A stretch of 64,000 bases of DNA from Pseudoalteromonas luteoviolacea (GCF_001696455.1 NZ_MAUJ01000001.1:1-64000); one strand, 5' to 3'; positions 36,593-46,193 are shown, numbered from the stretch's first letter. The notes: a model not told the origin generated them from the letters alone. A program made the numbers and translations.

Positions 36593-36937
36593 ATGCCATT
36601 ATTAATCGTCCTGTTACTAATTTATTGCTTGGTAATTTGTTTTATTTTGGCTGTTGTAATAAATGGCCATGAATTAACCCGCTTTGAAAAGAAGGTACGC
36701 GCTTTCCTTGTCGCAACTAAAGAGGAAACAGAGGTGCCAGATGAGCTTTATAATAAAGCCTATGAGATAGTCATGGACTTGGGCGAAGCGTTAGAAAGTG
36801 AAAACGATCTAGCCAAACATGATGGTGTACAAATGGCGTTTAAGCGTGTAGAAGATTTCAGGGATGACTCCAAAGAGTTTAACTATCAGACTCACGAGCA
36901 GACAGAGGCAAAATCCAGTCTCAAGGTTGTTAAATAA
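36593..36937 (+). CDS. Small single-TM protein, paralogue B of the recR-htpG island
   Basis: 114 residues from ATG 36593, with AGGGAAAG as RBS. It has the same architecture as the protein at 35429-35800: a TM helix (LIVLLLIYCLVICFILAVVI), then NGHELTRFEKKVRAFL, YNKAYEIVMDLGEALESEND, KHDGVQMAFKRVEDFRD and the ending KVVK. The conserved motif AYEIVxDLG-x-LExxND-x-xKxDGV is seen in both. The function is unknown. Confidence 0.7.
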   Translation: MPLLIVLLLIYCLVICFILAVVINGHELTRFEKKVRAFLVATKEETEVPDELYNKAYEIVMDLGEALESENDLAKHDGVQMAFKRVEDFRDDSKEFNYQTHEQTEAKSSLKVVK

Positions 36938-37346
36938 ACTCTACGTATTCTTTCTCCCAAGCAACATACTTTATATTTAGAGAAATCTATAGAGAGAACC
37001 TACCTTCATATTACACCTTTTATTTTGGAAATCCTTTATCGAACAGATGTCTAGTGCATATCTTATGGCAGTGGATGATAGGGTTTTTTAACTTGATGCA
37101 AAGAGTAAGAGATATGTAATTAAAGCGCATCTTTGCAGTGATGTTGAACTCAAGAGGTTCAGCAACCAGAATAATGAGCACTTAGCTGTTTCCAGTAAAA
37201 CGGACGAAGGGGCGTTCATGATAGCTAAGCAGACTTCGTTACTCATGGGTAACCTGCTTTTGCTTCAAGTACTTGGCTCGGTAGTTATGCGAGTATCAAA
37301 ATATGATTAATTTTAACAAGTTAAGACTGATACAACTGTTTGATGC
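36938..37346. other. Intergenic region before the HTH pair
   Basis: About 410 bp between the membrane-protein genes and a convergent HTH gene. I see no gene, RNA or clear hairpin. Confidence 0.4.
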
Positions 37347-37799
37347 TTAGCCAACTTTTTTAGTCGAATTGAGTGCGCGTTTATTTAAAAATGGTTGTAA
37401 GTCTCTTAGTAAGATTTTCCCACAGTTGTCAAAGTTCACTTCTTTACCTGCTTTAAACCATCCTAGGTGGCATATGAAGAGCAAACTTTCTTTTGCAGCC
37501 TTAAGAAACTGAGATTCAAAGTCTTTATCATACGATTGGGTTACTTTATTCGATTGAGTAGACTGGGAAGAAGTGGTCGCATTGGGGCTTTCTTGACCTG
37601 TAATCAACCAGCATGCATGTTTCTCTGTTAATGGGTGTGAAAAAAACTTTTCAATTACTGATAGAGTAGGCTCCCTCTCCCCCTTTTCATACTTGCGATA
37701 TGAAGCTGTAGGTATATCTAATAATTCAGAAAAACTAATTTGTGACTCTTCCAAGGAAACCCTTAGTTGTTTCAATCTTGTTGCAAAAGTTGTTGACAT
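37347..37799 (-). CDS. XRE-family HTH regulator (divergent pair, minus)
   Basis: 150 residues from the ATG at 37799. The N-terminal HTH (FATRLKQLRVSLEESQISFS...LDIPTASYRKYEKGEREPTL) is of the Cro/CI type and is followed by a phage-CI-like short segment (KHACWLITGQES). The C-terminal half is helical (ESQFLKAAKESLLFICHLGW). It is likely a repressor of its own and of the divergent gene, binding the repeated ACCCA sites in between. Confidence 0.8.
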   Translation of the reverse strand: MSTTFATRLKQLRVSLEESQISFSELLDIPTASYRKYEKGEREPTLSVIEKFFSHPLTEKHACWLITGQESPNATTSSQSTQSNKVTQSYDKDFESQFLKAAKESLLFICHLGWFKAGKEVNFDNCGKILLRDLQPFLNKRALNSTKKVG

Positions 37800-37800
37800 A

Positions 37801-37922
37801 TAACCCAATCCGATCAATTATTTACTCAGTTGACCCAGATAGACTACATTAAATGAATTCAGTTGTCTAATTGGGTCGGGGTTAATGTAATCATTTTTTC
37901 TGACTTTTTGCTGGGTTAACTA
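37801..37922. promoter_or_regulatory. Repeated operator-like ACCCA sites between divergent HTH genes
   Basis: Four related sites: TAACCCAAT (37801-37809), TTGACCCAGATAGAC (37830-37844), the inverted GTCTAATTGGGTC (37865-37877) and the inverted CTGGGTTAACTA (37911-37922). The second and third match at 11 of 13 positions (GACCCAGATAGAC against GACCCAATTAGAC) and form a large inverted repeat. The layout recalls phage-type operators shared by divergent regulators. Confidence 0.6.
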
Positions 37923-37985
37923 ACACTGTTAGTGAATATAAATGGCTTAATGTTAGTAAATGCTGAAAATAGATATGGATATGTT

Positions 37986-38288
37986 ATGAGTGTGATCTCT
38001 AGAAATGAACGTTCGCGTAAGGCGCAAACACAAGATGCTAAACGTTATATTCAAATGACTATACGTAGATTGCGTCAGGATATGAACTTAACGCAAGCCC
38101 AATTAGGTAAAAGCCTGGTTACACCAGTAGACCAAGCCACTATTTCAAATTGGGAATCTGGAAAAACGGAATTGTCAGCATCGCAGCTATTAGACGTAAT
38201 GATGTTATTTGGAAAGCCTAATTTCCTGATGCTTTTGGAGCAAAGTGATGCTTCAGGCATGGCCTTCGTAGAGCGAAAATCAGCATAG
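37986..38288 (+). CDS. XRE-family HTH regulator (divergent pair, plus)
   Basis: 100 residues if started at ATG 37986 (MSVISRNERSRKAQ); a longer reading from 37932 is possible. The HTH lies at about 22-78: IRRLRQDMNLTQAQLGKSL followed by DQATISNWESGKTELSASQ. No second domain is present. Pairs of divergent HTH genes of this kind usually form a regulatory switch. Its targets could include the adjacent membrane genes. Confidence 0.8.
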   Translation: MSVISRNERSRKAQTQDAKRYIQMTIRRLRQDMNLTQAQLGKSLVTPVDQATISNWESGKTELSASQLLDVMMLFGKPNFLMLLEQSDASGMAFVERKSA

Positions 38289-38315
38289 TAACCCTGACTC
38301 TACTAGGCTTTGAAT

Positions 38316-38347
38316 GTACTGCACTAAACTCGGTTTAAGTGCAGTAC
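38316..38347. other. Hairpin downstream of the HTH gene
   Basis: GTACTGCACT and AGTGCAGTAC form a 10-bp stem with partly paired AAAC/GTTT in the loop. There is no T-run, so it may be a poor terminator or an operator. Confidence 0.5.
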
Positions 38348-38423
38348 AGAGTGTAATGCACCATTAATCACCATTTCTTTTCTTCGTTTATATCTGCACT
38401 TTGCAAAAAAATTTATCTTGCCT

Positions 38424-38451
38424 CTTGAAAAACCTTTTCACATCACAATAT
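38424..38451 (+). promoter_or_regulatory. Sigma-32-like promoter of htpG
   Basis: CTTGAAA (38424-38430) matches the heat-shock -35, and CACAATAT (38444-38451) matches the CCCCATNT-type -10 at a spacing of 14 bp from CTTGAA. It lies 72 bp before the htpG ATG. Confidence 0.65.
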
Positions 38452-38522
38452 ACCTAACCATAACGTTACGAACAGATTAACAGTACAGTAATTACAGTAC
38501 TTAATTGATTAGGGTATATCGA

Positions 38523-40439
38523 ATGTCTGATATTAAAAATAAAGAAAATCACCAGTTTGGCACAGATGTAGGTAAACTTCTTAACCTCATGATCCACTCT
38601 TTGTACTCAAACAAGGAGATTTTCTTACGCGAACTTGTCTCAAATGCTTCAGATGCAGCAGATAAATTGCGCTATTTAGCTTTACAAAATGGTGACTTAT
38701 ACGAAGGCGATGCAGATTTGAAAGTGCGTGTAAGCGCTGATAAGGATGCTAAAACCGTCACTATTTCTGATAATGGTATCGGTATGTCTCGTGAAGAAGT
38801 AATTAATTCACTGGGTACTATTGCGAAGTCAGGCACAGCTGAGTTTTTCCAAAACCTGACTGGCGACCAAGCTAAAGATTCACAGTTAATCGGCCAATTT
38901 GGTGTTGGTTTTTACTCTGCATTTATCGTTGCTGATGAAGTGACAGTACGCACACGCAAGGCTGGAGAATCAGTGGCTGTAGAGTGGCAATCAAAAGGAG
39001 AGGGTGAGTACTCTCTGGCTGATGTTGAAAAAGCTGAACGAGGAACGGAGATCATCCTTCATTTACGAGAAGACGAAAGTGAGTTTCTCGACGAATTCCG
39101 TTTACGCTCAATTATCACAAAATACTCAGACCATATCTCTATCCCAGTGGAAATGTTTAAAGCACCAGTTCCTGAATCTGAAGGTCCAGATGGAGAGAAA
39201 ATTGAAGCGCAGCCAGGCGAGTGGGAAGCGATTAACCGTGCTACGGCACTGTGGACTCGCGACAAGTCAGAAATTTCAGATGATGAATATAAAGAGTTTT
39301 ATAAGCATGTAGGACACGATTGGGAAGAGCCTTTGACATGGGGCCACAATAAAGTTGAAGGTAAGACTGAGTATACAAGCTTGCTTTATATTCCTAAAAA
39401 AGCACCTTTTGACTTGTGGAATCGTGACCGCCAAACAGGCTTGAAACTGTATGTTCAACGCGTTTTCATTATGGATGACGCAGAGCAGTTCATGCCAAGC
39501 TATTTACGATTTGTGAAAGGTTTACTGGACTCAAATGACCTACCGTTGAATGTGTCTCGTGAAATCCTTCAAGACAATAAAATAACGCAAGCTATCCGCA
39601 AAGGGTGTACATCTCGCGTATTAAAAATGCTTGATCGCATGGGCAAGAACAAACCAGAAGAATATCAAACATTCTGGAATGAGTTTGGCCAAGTAATCAA
39701 AGAAGGCCCAGCTGAAGACGCTGCAAACAAAGAAGCTGTTGCTAAATTATTGCGATTCAGTTCAACAAACACGGATGAGAGTGCACAAAACGTGTCATTA
39801 GAGCAGTATGTTGAGCGTATGCAAGAAGGTCAGGAAAAGATTTACTATGTGGTTGCTGATAGCTTTGAAACAGCGAAGAGTTCACCGCACTTAGAAATTT
39901 TCCGTAAGAAAGGCATCGAAGTTTTACTTATGTCAGACCGTGTTGATGAATGGATGATGGGCCACCTAACTGAATTTGATGGCAAACAGTTCCAGTCTGT
40001 AACGCGTGGTGATCTAGATTTAGGTGACTTAGAAGACGAAGAGTCTAAAAAGGCACAAGAAGAGAGCGAAAAAGACGTAGCAGGCCTTGTGGAGCGTATT
40101 TCAGCGTCACTAGGCGAGAAAGTTAAAGAAGTACGCTTTACTCACCGTCTAACAGACTCTCCAGCTTGTGTGGTTGTTGATGACCACGATATGAGTTCGC
40201 AAATGCAAAAGTTAATGGAGTCAATCGGACAGTCAGCGCCTGAAAGTAAGCCAATTTTTGAGTTAAACCCTGAGCACCAATTGGTGAAACACCTAAATGA
40301 TGAGCAGGATGAGGATAAGTTTGCACAGTGGTCAGAAGTGCTGCTTGATCAAGCGTTGCTAGCAGAGCGAGGCAGCTTAAAAGATCCTGTTGGCTTTGTT
40401 ACGCGTTTGAACAAGCTAATGCTTGATTTAAGCAAATAA
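38523..40439 (+). CDS. htpG: Hsp90-family chaperone HtpG
   Basis: ATP-dependent chaperone of 638 residues from the ATG at 38523; the in-frame TTG at 38505 is less likely. The GHKL ATPase domain has [14 protein letters not shown], the DNGIGM motif and [10 protein letters not shown]. The middle domain includes [15 protein letters not shown] and [13 protein letters not shown]. The C-terminal dimerisation domain ends the protein. Length and motifs fit E. coli HtpG (624 residues). It closes the apt-dnaX-ybaB-recR-htpG order, but is separated from recR here by accessory genes. Confidence 0.96.
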   Translation: MSDIKNKENHQFGTDVGKLLNLMIHSLYSNKEIFLRELVSNASDAADKLRYLALQNGDLYEGDADLKVRVSADKDAKTVTISDNGIGMSREEVINSLGTIAKSGTAEFFQNLTGDQAKDSQLIGQFGVGFYSAFIVADEVTVRTRKAGESVAVEWQSKGEGEYSLADVEKAERGTEIILHLREDESEFLDEFRLRSIITKYSDHISIPVEMFKAPVPESEGPDGEKIEAQPGEWEAINRATALWTRDKSEISDDEYKEFYKHVGHDWEEPLTWGHNKVEGKTEYTSLLYIPKKAPFDLWNRDRQTGLKLYVQRVFIMDDAEQFMPSYLRFVKGLLDSNDLPLNVSREILQDNKITQAIRKGCTSRVLKMLDRMGKNKPEEYQTFWNEFGQVIKEGPAEDAANKEAVAKLLRFSSTNTDESAQNVSLEQYVERMQEGQEKIYYVVADSFETAKSSPHLEIFRKKGIEVLLMSDRVDEWMMGHLTEFDGKQFQSVTRGDLDLGDLEDEESKKAQEESEKDVAGLVERISASLGEKVKEVRFTHRLTDSPACVVVDDHDMSSQMQKLMESIGQSAPESKPIFELNPEHQLVKHLNDEQDEDKFAQWSEVLLDQALLAERGSLKDPVGFVTRLNKLMLDLSK

Positions 40440-40452
40440 TATTTTTATTAGT

Positions 40453-40481
40453 TAAAAAAGCCAGCAATAGCTGGCTTTTTT
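40453..40481. terminator. Bidirectional terminator between htpG and tpx
   Basis: AAAAAAGCCAGC/GCTGGCTTTTTT style stem with AATA loop. Confidence 0.9.
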
Positions 40482-40484
40482 GCT

Positions 40485-41072
40485 TTATAGCGCTTTGAGT
40501 GATGCTATTGCAGCTGCATAGTCAGGTTCTGTTGCCAAATTATCGACCAGTTGCTTGTATTGAACCTTATGAGACTTATCTAGGACAAATACAGCGCGGC
40601 TAAGTAATCCCATGTCTTTTATAAGTAAACCATATTGTTCACCAAAGTTTCGCCACACAGAATCGGAGAGTGTCTGGACTTTATCAACCCCTTCTTGCTT
40701 ACAGAATCGTTTTTGAGCAAAAGGTAAATCAGTGCTAATTGTCAGCATGACAACTTCAGGGTATTCGCTTGCGACTTTTTCATTGAAGTACTTGGTCTGC
40801 AAACTACATATGCCTGTATCTAAACTTGGCACAACACTGATTAAAACAGCTTTGCCATCAAAATCTGACAATGAAACGGGAGTAAAATCTGCATTGACAA
40901 CTTTAAAGTTGGGGGCCTGATCTCCTATCTTAATACCGCTTCCCAATAAGGTTACCGGCTTCCCACCAGCCTTCACTTTGCCTTGATCTAACTGGTTTTC
41001 AGACAACTCTGCACTGGCAGAAAAACAGCTTGTGGCTAATAACACTGTCGCCAAAAAAGAGACTCTACGCAT
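40485..41072 (-). CDS. tpx: Thiol peroxidase Tpx with signal peptide
   Basis: Atypical 2-Cys peroxiredoxin of 195 residues that reduces hydroperoxides with thioredoxin-like donors. The peroxidatic Cys89 lies in PSLDTGICS and the resolving Cys124 in KRFCKQEG, both as expected. Unlike the E. coli enzyme (168 residues, no leader in the sequence), it begins with MRRVSFLATVLLATSCFSASA, a probable signal peptide cleaved near residue 21, predicting a periplasmic location. Confidence 0.9.
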   Translation of the reverse strand: MRRVSFLATVLLATSCFSASAELSENQLDQGKVKAGGKPVTLLGSGIKIGDQAPNFKVVNADFTPVSLSDFDGKAVLISVVPSLDTGICSLQTKYFNEKVASEYPEVVMLTISTDLPFAQKRFCKQEGVDKVQTLSDSVWRNFGEQYGLLIKDMGLLSRAVFVLDKSHKVQYKQLVDNLATEPDYAAAIASLKAL

Positions 41073-41264
41073 AACGTATTCCTTTTTAAATTTTTCGCAA
41101 TTCTCGACAGTGTATTATACTGATTTTATATAACCAAGCTTCGGCAGTAATTTGGATTGTAAATTGTTCATGCATTGATTAACATATTTATTCTCAACGC
41201 TGCTGTGTAATAACTATAATTAGAATTCTTGGGTAAAAAACAACCCAATTAATAGAGAGCTTTT

Positions 41265-42269
41265 ATGTCGACACCCATCCTAATTTGCGATGATTCTAAA
41301 CTTGCACGTAGGCAATTAGCCCGCTCTTTGCCTGACGACTGGGATATAAAAGTTGAGTTTGCAGAGCACGGATTGGATTGTATAGAAAAAATCAAAGAAA
41401 TTTCTCCAGAAATTCTATTTCTAGACCTCAACATGCCACACATGGACGGATATGAAGTACTGCAGGCTATCCAAGAGCAAGGTTTAAATGTATTAACCGT
41501 GGTTGTGTCTGGAGATATTCAGCCCAACGCCCACCAAAGAGTGATGGAACTCGGCGCGATAGACTTTATTCGCAAGCCGTGTGATGCTCAAAAGCTTGAA
41601 GAGATTATCACTCATCACGGAATTAAAGATAAAGCCATTCGCGCTAATTTAGTTCATAAGCTCGGAGAGCAATTGGAACCTGAGATTCGAGATATTTATC
41701 AGGAAATTGCCAATGTTGCTATGGGGCAAGCTGGTGATTTATTGGCTAGATTATTGAATGTATTCGTCGAACTACCCATACCTAATGTCAATGTACTAGA
41801 GGTGAATGAGTTGCATATGGCATTGCAAGCAATCGATGCAAATGCCACAACCTCCGGGGTCTGTCAGGGGTTTATTGGCGGAGGGGTGTCTGGAGAGGCA
41901 CTACTACTGCTAAATGATTCAAGCTTTAAAGAAATAGCCTCTCTGATGAAATACCAAGGAGAGCTCAATCAGAAGGTAGAGCTAGAGCTATTAATGGATG
42001 TCAGTAATATCTTAATTGGCGCTATTTTAACAGGATTGTCGCGACAATTAGACATGCCTTTCAGTCAGGGACACCCGGTAGTACTGGGTCAGCACTGTGA
42101 AGTTTCCGAGCTGGTAAAAGCTAACAAATCTAGGTGGCAAAGAACACTAGCGATTGAAATAAGCTATGGAATAGAACACCATAATATTAACTGCGACTTG
42201 ATGCTGTTGTTTACAGAGGACTCTTTGAAAACGCTGAAATATAAAGTTGCTTACCTATTAGACGACTAG
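41265..42269 (+). CDS. Response regulator with CheC-like phosphatase domain
   Basis: 334 residues. The N-terminal REC domain (1-120) has the acidic pair Asp9-Asp10, phosphoacceptor Asp54 (LFLDLNMP), Ser90-type (VVVSGD) and Lys (RKPCD). The C-terminal domain from about 140 resembles CheC/CheX-like phosphatases (EIANVAMGQAGDLLARLL... VELELLMDVSNILIGAILTGL). It may hydrolyse a phosphorylated response regulator. It is 4 bp upstream of a diguanylate cyclase, so both form one signalling operon. Confidence 0.88.
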   Translation: MSTPILICDDSKLARRQLARSLPDDWDIKVEFAEHGLDCIEKIKEISPEILFLDLNMPHMDGYEVLQAIQEQGLNVLTVVVSGDIQPNAHQRVMELGAIDFIRKPCDAQKLEEIITHHGIKDKAIRANLVHKLGEQLEPEIRDIYQEIANVAMGQAGDLLARLLNVFVELPIPNVNVLEVNELHMALQAIDANATTSGVCQGFIGGGVSGEALLLLNDSSFKEIASLMKYQGELNQKVELELLMDVSNILIGAILTGLSRQLDMPFSQGHPVVLGQHCEVSELVKANKSRWQRTLAIEISYGIEHHNINCDLMLLFTEDSLKTLKYKVAYLLDD

Positions 42270-42273
42270 AATT

Positions 42274-43245
42274 ATGCCTGCTTCTGATTTTGATATGAAT
42301 GAAATCCATTGGCTAATGGATATGTTTAACACGGTAGATGTTGGACTGGTTGTACTAGACAGAGATTATCGTGTATGCATATGGAATGGCTTTATGGAAA
42401 ACCACTCTGGTTTGCTACCCAGTGCGGTGAAGGACAAAGACGTATTCGACCTGTTTCCAAGTATTGATGAATCTTGGTTCAGAGGCAAAGCAGAGCCAGT
42501 ATTCGTGCTGAAAAATCGCTCATTTACCATCTGGGAGCAACAGCCGTATATTTTTCGCTTCAAGAATTATCGCCCCATTACGGGGAAAGCTGAATACATG
42601 TACCAGAATGCGACATTTATTCCCCTTACTACGGTAACTGGTGAGGTTGGACATATTTGCGTCATTCTCTATGATGTGACTGACGAGGCAATGAATAAAC
42701 TCGAGCTTGAAAAAGCCAACAAGACACTCGAAGAAATGAGTCGCACAGATGCGCTCACTAAGCTATCAAATCGGGGTTATTGGGAAGAATCTCTTAGGCA
42801 TGAGTTTAAACGGCTGAAAAGAAACCACGGCTGTAGCAGTTTATTGATGTTCGACATCGACTTTTTTAAACGGATAAATGATGAGTATGGACATAGCGGG
42901 GGTGACGAAGCTATCAGACATATCTCGGATTTATTAAAAAAGACGCTGCGAGAAACGGATATTGCTGGCAGGTATGGCGGTGAAGAGTTTGCAGTCACTT
43001 TGGTGGATACTGATGCTGAAGGGGCCATGATTTTTGCTGAAAGGCTGCGCAGCATGATAGAGAATTCAGTTATCTATTATGATAAAAAAGAAATTAAACT
43101 AACCGTGAGTCTCGGTATAGCGAGTTATGACGAAGCATTCAGTAAGCACGAGCAGTGGATTGAAGCCACAGACGCCGCACTGTATCACTCTAAAGAAAAT
43201 GGAAGAAATAAAGTCACCGTTTATGAGCCTTCAATGTCTCAATAA
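42274..43245 (+). CDS. PAS-GGDEF diguanylate cyclase
   Basis: 323 residues. The N-terminal PAS-like domain (about 12-145) starts WLMDMFNTVDVGLVVLDRDY. A short coiled coil (ELEKANKTLEEMSRTDALTKLSN) links to a GGDEF domain with GGEEF at 235-239, so it should make cyclic di-GMP. The RETD at 226-229 fits the allosteric I-site (RxxD) five residues upstream, so product inhibition is predicted. No signal peptide or TM is present. It probably works with the upstream REC-CheC protein. Confidence 0.92.
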   Translation: MPASDFDMNEIHWLMDMFNTVDVGLVVLDRDYRVCIWNGFMENHSGLLPSAVKDKDVFDLFPSIDESWFRGKAEPVFVLKNRSFTIWEQQPYIFRFKNYRPITGKAEYMYQNATFIPLTTVTGEVGHICVILYDVTDEAMNKLELEKANKTLEEMSRTDALTKLSNRGYWEESLRHEFKRLKRNHGCSSLLMFDIDFFKRINDEYGHSGGDEAIRHISDLLKKTLRETDIAGRYGGEEFAVTLVDTDAEGAMIFAERLRSMIENSVIYYDKKEIKLTVSLGIASYDEAFSKHEQWIEATDAALYHSKENGRNKVTVYEPSMSQ

Positions 43246-43315
43246 TTAAAATATGAGGCTTCTCTGCTGGGAGCACGTAGATAGTTTTGATAAAAACTTT
43301 GTTAGTCGCTCATAT

Positions 43316-43350
43316 GTAAAAGCTTGAAAGACATTGTTTCAAGCTTTTAC
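43316..43350. terminator. Bidirectional hairpin between the diguanylate cyclase and spoVR
   Basis: A perfect 14-bp stem (GTAAAAGCTTGAAA/TTTCAAGCTTTTAC) with loop GACATTG. Confidence 0.75.
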
Positions 43351-43357
43351 ATCATAA

Positions 43358-44866
43358 TTATTCTGACTCTTTTGACTCTAATGGGCATTGCCCAAGCACT
43401 GTGACGGTGCCATCATGCTCTAGCTGCTCTAGTCTTACCTCGAAGCCCCAAAGGCGATACAGGTGCTTTAAAACTTCAATCTTAGAATCAGCTAAAGGAA
43501 TTTTATCTTGAGGGACATACCTTAATGTAAGTGAACGGTCACCTCTAACATCCACATTGTACACCTGAATGTTTGGCTCATTGTTACTTAAATTATAATG
43601 AGCTGAAAGGCTACTTCTAACTTTCAAGTAACCAGTTTCATCATGAATTGCGCTTACTTCCAAATGCGGGGATGACTCTTTATCAAGAATCGTGAAGAGC
43701 TTGAAGTCGCGAATTATTTTGGGCGATAAAAACTGACTGACGAAACTCTCGTCTTTAAAGTTTTCCATCGCAAAATGCAAAGTATCCAGCCAGTTTTTTC
43801 CTGCAAATTCAGGAAACCAGTATCTATCTTCTTCAGTTGGGTTTTCGCAAATACGGCGAATATCTACCATCATGTTAAACCCTAGCGCGTAGGGGTTGAT
43901 ACCAGAATAAAACTTACTATTATAGGGTGGTTGGTAAACCACATTGGTATGGCTTTGCAAAAACTCTAGCATAAACGCATCACTGAGTTTCCCTTCATCA
44001 TACAAATGATTGAGTATCGTATAATGCCAAAATGTTGCCCACCCTTCATTCATGACCTGGGTTTGTCTTTGAGGATAAAAATACTGAGATATTTTGCGTA
44101 CGATACGTATAATTTCTCGTTGCCAAGACTCGAGTAGTGGTGCATTCTTTTCAATAAAGTAGAGAATGTTCTCTTGAGGCTCAGAAGGAAACTTTGGTAA
44201 ATTTTCAGTATCTTCTTGCTTATTTGTGGGAATCGTCTTCCAAAGTTCATTAACTTGAGATTGCAGGTAATCTTCTCTTTCTTTCTGCCTTTTTTGCTCT
44301 TCAAATAAAGAGATTTGTTGTGGTCGTTTGTATCTATCCACACCATAGTTCATCAGTGCATGGCATGAGTCTAATAAGTTTTCAACTTCTTCAATTCCGT
44401 ACTTTTCTTCACATTGCGCTACGTAATTCTTGGCGAAGACAAGGTAATCAATAATCGAAGAGGCATCTGTCCAGGTTTTAAATAGGTAATTACCCTTGAA
44501 AAAAGAGTTGTGTCCATAGCAGGCATGCGCCATGACCAATGCTTGCATCGGCAGGGTATTCTCTTCCATCAAATACGCTATGCAAGGGTCGGAGTTAATT
44601 ACAATCTCATAAGCTAACCCCATCTGACCACGCTTGTAGTTTTGCTCAGTTTGAATGAATTTTTTGCCGTATGACCAGTGTGCATAGCCAATAGGCATGC
44701 CCACACTAGAATACGCGTCCATCATTTGTTCTGCAGTGATCACTTCTATCTGATTTGGGTAAGTATCCAGCCGATAGTGCTCTGCAACCCGAGCAATCTC
44801 GGCTTGGTATATTTCAAGTCGTTCGAACGTCCAATCAGGACCGTCATTTAAAGGGTTATAGGTCAT
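43358..44866 (-). CDS. SpoVR family protein (YcgB)
   Basis: 502 residues of the SpoVR/YcgB family. Family motifs include YAHWSYGKKF near the N-terminus, EIVINSDPCIAYLMEENT, CYGHNSFFKGNYLFK and MNEGWATFWHYT. The biochemical role is unknown; in Bacillus SpoVR affects spore cortex, and in enterobacteria the genes are induced by stress and starvation. It follows the yeaH-like gene by 17 bp and forms with it and prkA a conserved three-gene operon. Confidence 0.93.
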   Translation of the reverse strand: MTYNPLNDGPDWTFERLEIYQAEIARVAEHYRLDTYPNQIEVITAEQMMDAYSSVGMPIGYAHWSYGKKFIQTEQNYKRGQMGLAYEIVINSDPCIAYLMEENTLPMQALVMAHACYGHNSFFKGNYLFKTWTDASSIIDYLVFAKNYVAQCEEKYGIEEVENLLDSCHALMNYGVDRYKRPQQISLFEEQKRQKEREDYLQSQVNELWKTIPTNKQEDTENLPKFPSEPQENILYFIEKNAPLLESWQREIIRIVRKISQYFYPQRQTQVMNEGWATFWHYTILNHLYDEGKLSDAFMLEFLQSHTNVVYQPPYNSKFYSGINPYALGFNMMVDIRRICENPTEEDRYWFPEFAGKNWLDTLHFAMENFKDESFVSQFLSPKIIRDFKLFTILDKESSPHLEVSAIHDETGYLKVRSSLSAHYNLSNNEPNIQVYNVDVRGDRSLTLRYVPQDKIPLADSKIEVLKHLYRLWGFEVRLEQLEHDGTVTVLGQCPLESKESE

Positions 44867-44883
44867 TTGCGCTTCCCCTCTGA

Positions 44884-46170
44884 TTATGCTGCACCTTGTT
44901 GTTTTTGGCGGTTTTTCTTGAACAGCTCTCGGAAGATAGGGTAGATATCTTCAACGGAACGAATGTGCTGCATAGCAAAATTGTTGTAGGCCGCAGATAG
45001 GCCTTGGTACTCACGCCACAAACTTTGATGTGCCCGTGTAGTTATTTCTATATATGCATAATACCTAACCATTTTAAGTAGCTTGTTAGCTAAAATATCC
45101 GTGCAATGCGGAGAGTCATCAGCCCAGTTATCACCATCTGATGCCTGAGCAGCATATATATTCCAGTCACCTTGAGAGTATCTCTCAGCTACTATCTCGT
45201 CCATTAATTTTAAGGCGCTTGATACAATCGTTCCGCCAGTTTCTTGAGAATAGAAGAACTCTTGTTCATCAACTTCTTTAGCTTGAGTGTGATGGCGTAT
45301 ATACACCACTTCTATGTCTTTATACGTTCTCGTCAAAAACTGATATAGCAATATATAAAAACGTTTTGCCATATCTTTGGTAGCTTGGTCCATCGAGCCA
45401 GAAACATCCATCAAACAAAACATAACTGCCTTGCTAGTAGGGTGGGGCCTTTTTTCGTAATTTCTAAATCTCAAATCATAATTATCAATAAAAGGCACCG
45501 CAGCAATGCGTTTTCTAAGAGCTTCTATCTCGTCTTCGAGCTGCTGTATTTTTTGCTGCGGAGGTACAGGCTCTGCCAGCAATTCCTCTAGCTCTAATTC
45601 TAATTCTTTTAATCGCGCTCGTTTACCTGCCGTCATTGCAATTCTGCGCGCAATAGACCCTTTTAGAGAGCGGACGATATCTAAATTGCTCGGCATCCCG
45701 TCGTTACAAAAACCAGCCCGATGCGTCTTCATTTGCACTAACTTATCAAGTTGGCTTTTTTGTAAGTTGGGCAATTCCAAATCTTCGAAAAGCAGGTCTA
45801 GATACTCGTCTTTAGAGATTGAAAATACGAAGTCATCTTGTCCTTCCCCTTGATCGCTGGCATTGCCCTCTCCAGCCCCTCCACCTTGACCAGAAGGAGG
45901 GCGCTGAATTTTATCGCCCGTTGTAAATTGATCATTACCAGGGTGAATGTGCTCTCTATTGCCACCTTTCCCCTGATGGAATACGGGTTCACTAATATCT
46001 CTTTGTGGAATCGAAATACTTTCTCCACTACTAATATCAGTAACACTTCTTTTGTTGATGGCGTCAGAGACCGCCTCTTTTATTTGTTTTTTGTAACGCC
46101 GAATAAACCTTTGTCTATTCGGCGTGCTTTTGTTTTTCCCATTCAATCTTCGATCGATGAAATGTGCCAT
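44884..46170 (-). CDS. yeaH: YeaH/YhbH family protein (DUF444)
   Basis: 428 residues of the DUF444 family. The N-terminus ([20 protein letters not shown]) is characteristic. A Gly-rich low-complexity segment ([15 protein letters not shown]) follows at about 95-110. The C-terminal half is a von Willebrand factor A-like domain with a DxSxS metal site (MDVSGSMDQ). It is the partner of the PrkA/YeaG kinase and is located between prkA and spoVR. Confidence 0.93.
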   Translation of the reverse strand: MAHFIDRRLNGKNKSTPNRQRFIRRYKKQIKEAVSDAINKRSVTDISSGESISIPQRDISEPVFHQGKGGNREHIHPGNDQFTTGDKIQRPPSGQGGGAGEGNASDQGEGQDDFVFSISKDEYLDLLFEDLELPNLQKSQLDKLVQMKTHRAGFCNDGMPSNLDIVRSLKGSIARRIAMTAGKRARLKELELELEELLAEPVPPQQKIQQLEDEIEALRKRIAAVPFIDNYDLRFRNYEKRPHPTSKAVMFCLMDVSGSMDQATKDMAKRFYILLYQFLTRTYKDIEVVYIRHHTQAKEVDEQEFFYSQETGGTIVSSALKLMDEIVAERYSQGDWNIYAAQASDGDNWADDSPHCTDILANKLLKMVRYYAYIEITTRAHQSLWREYQGLSAAYNNFAMQHIRSVEDIYPIFRELFKKNRQKQQGAA

Positions 46171-46193
46171 AGACCACCCTCCAATCGCTAAGA

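Noticed and set aside
35143-38500. Prophage or integrative element in the recR-htpG interval
   Set aside because: Apart from the HTH pair there is no integrase, attachment-site repeat, tRNA or structural phage gene. Accessory island is the safer wording.
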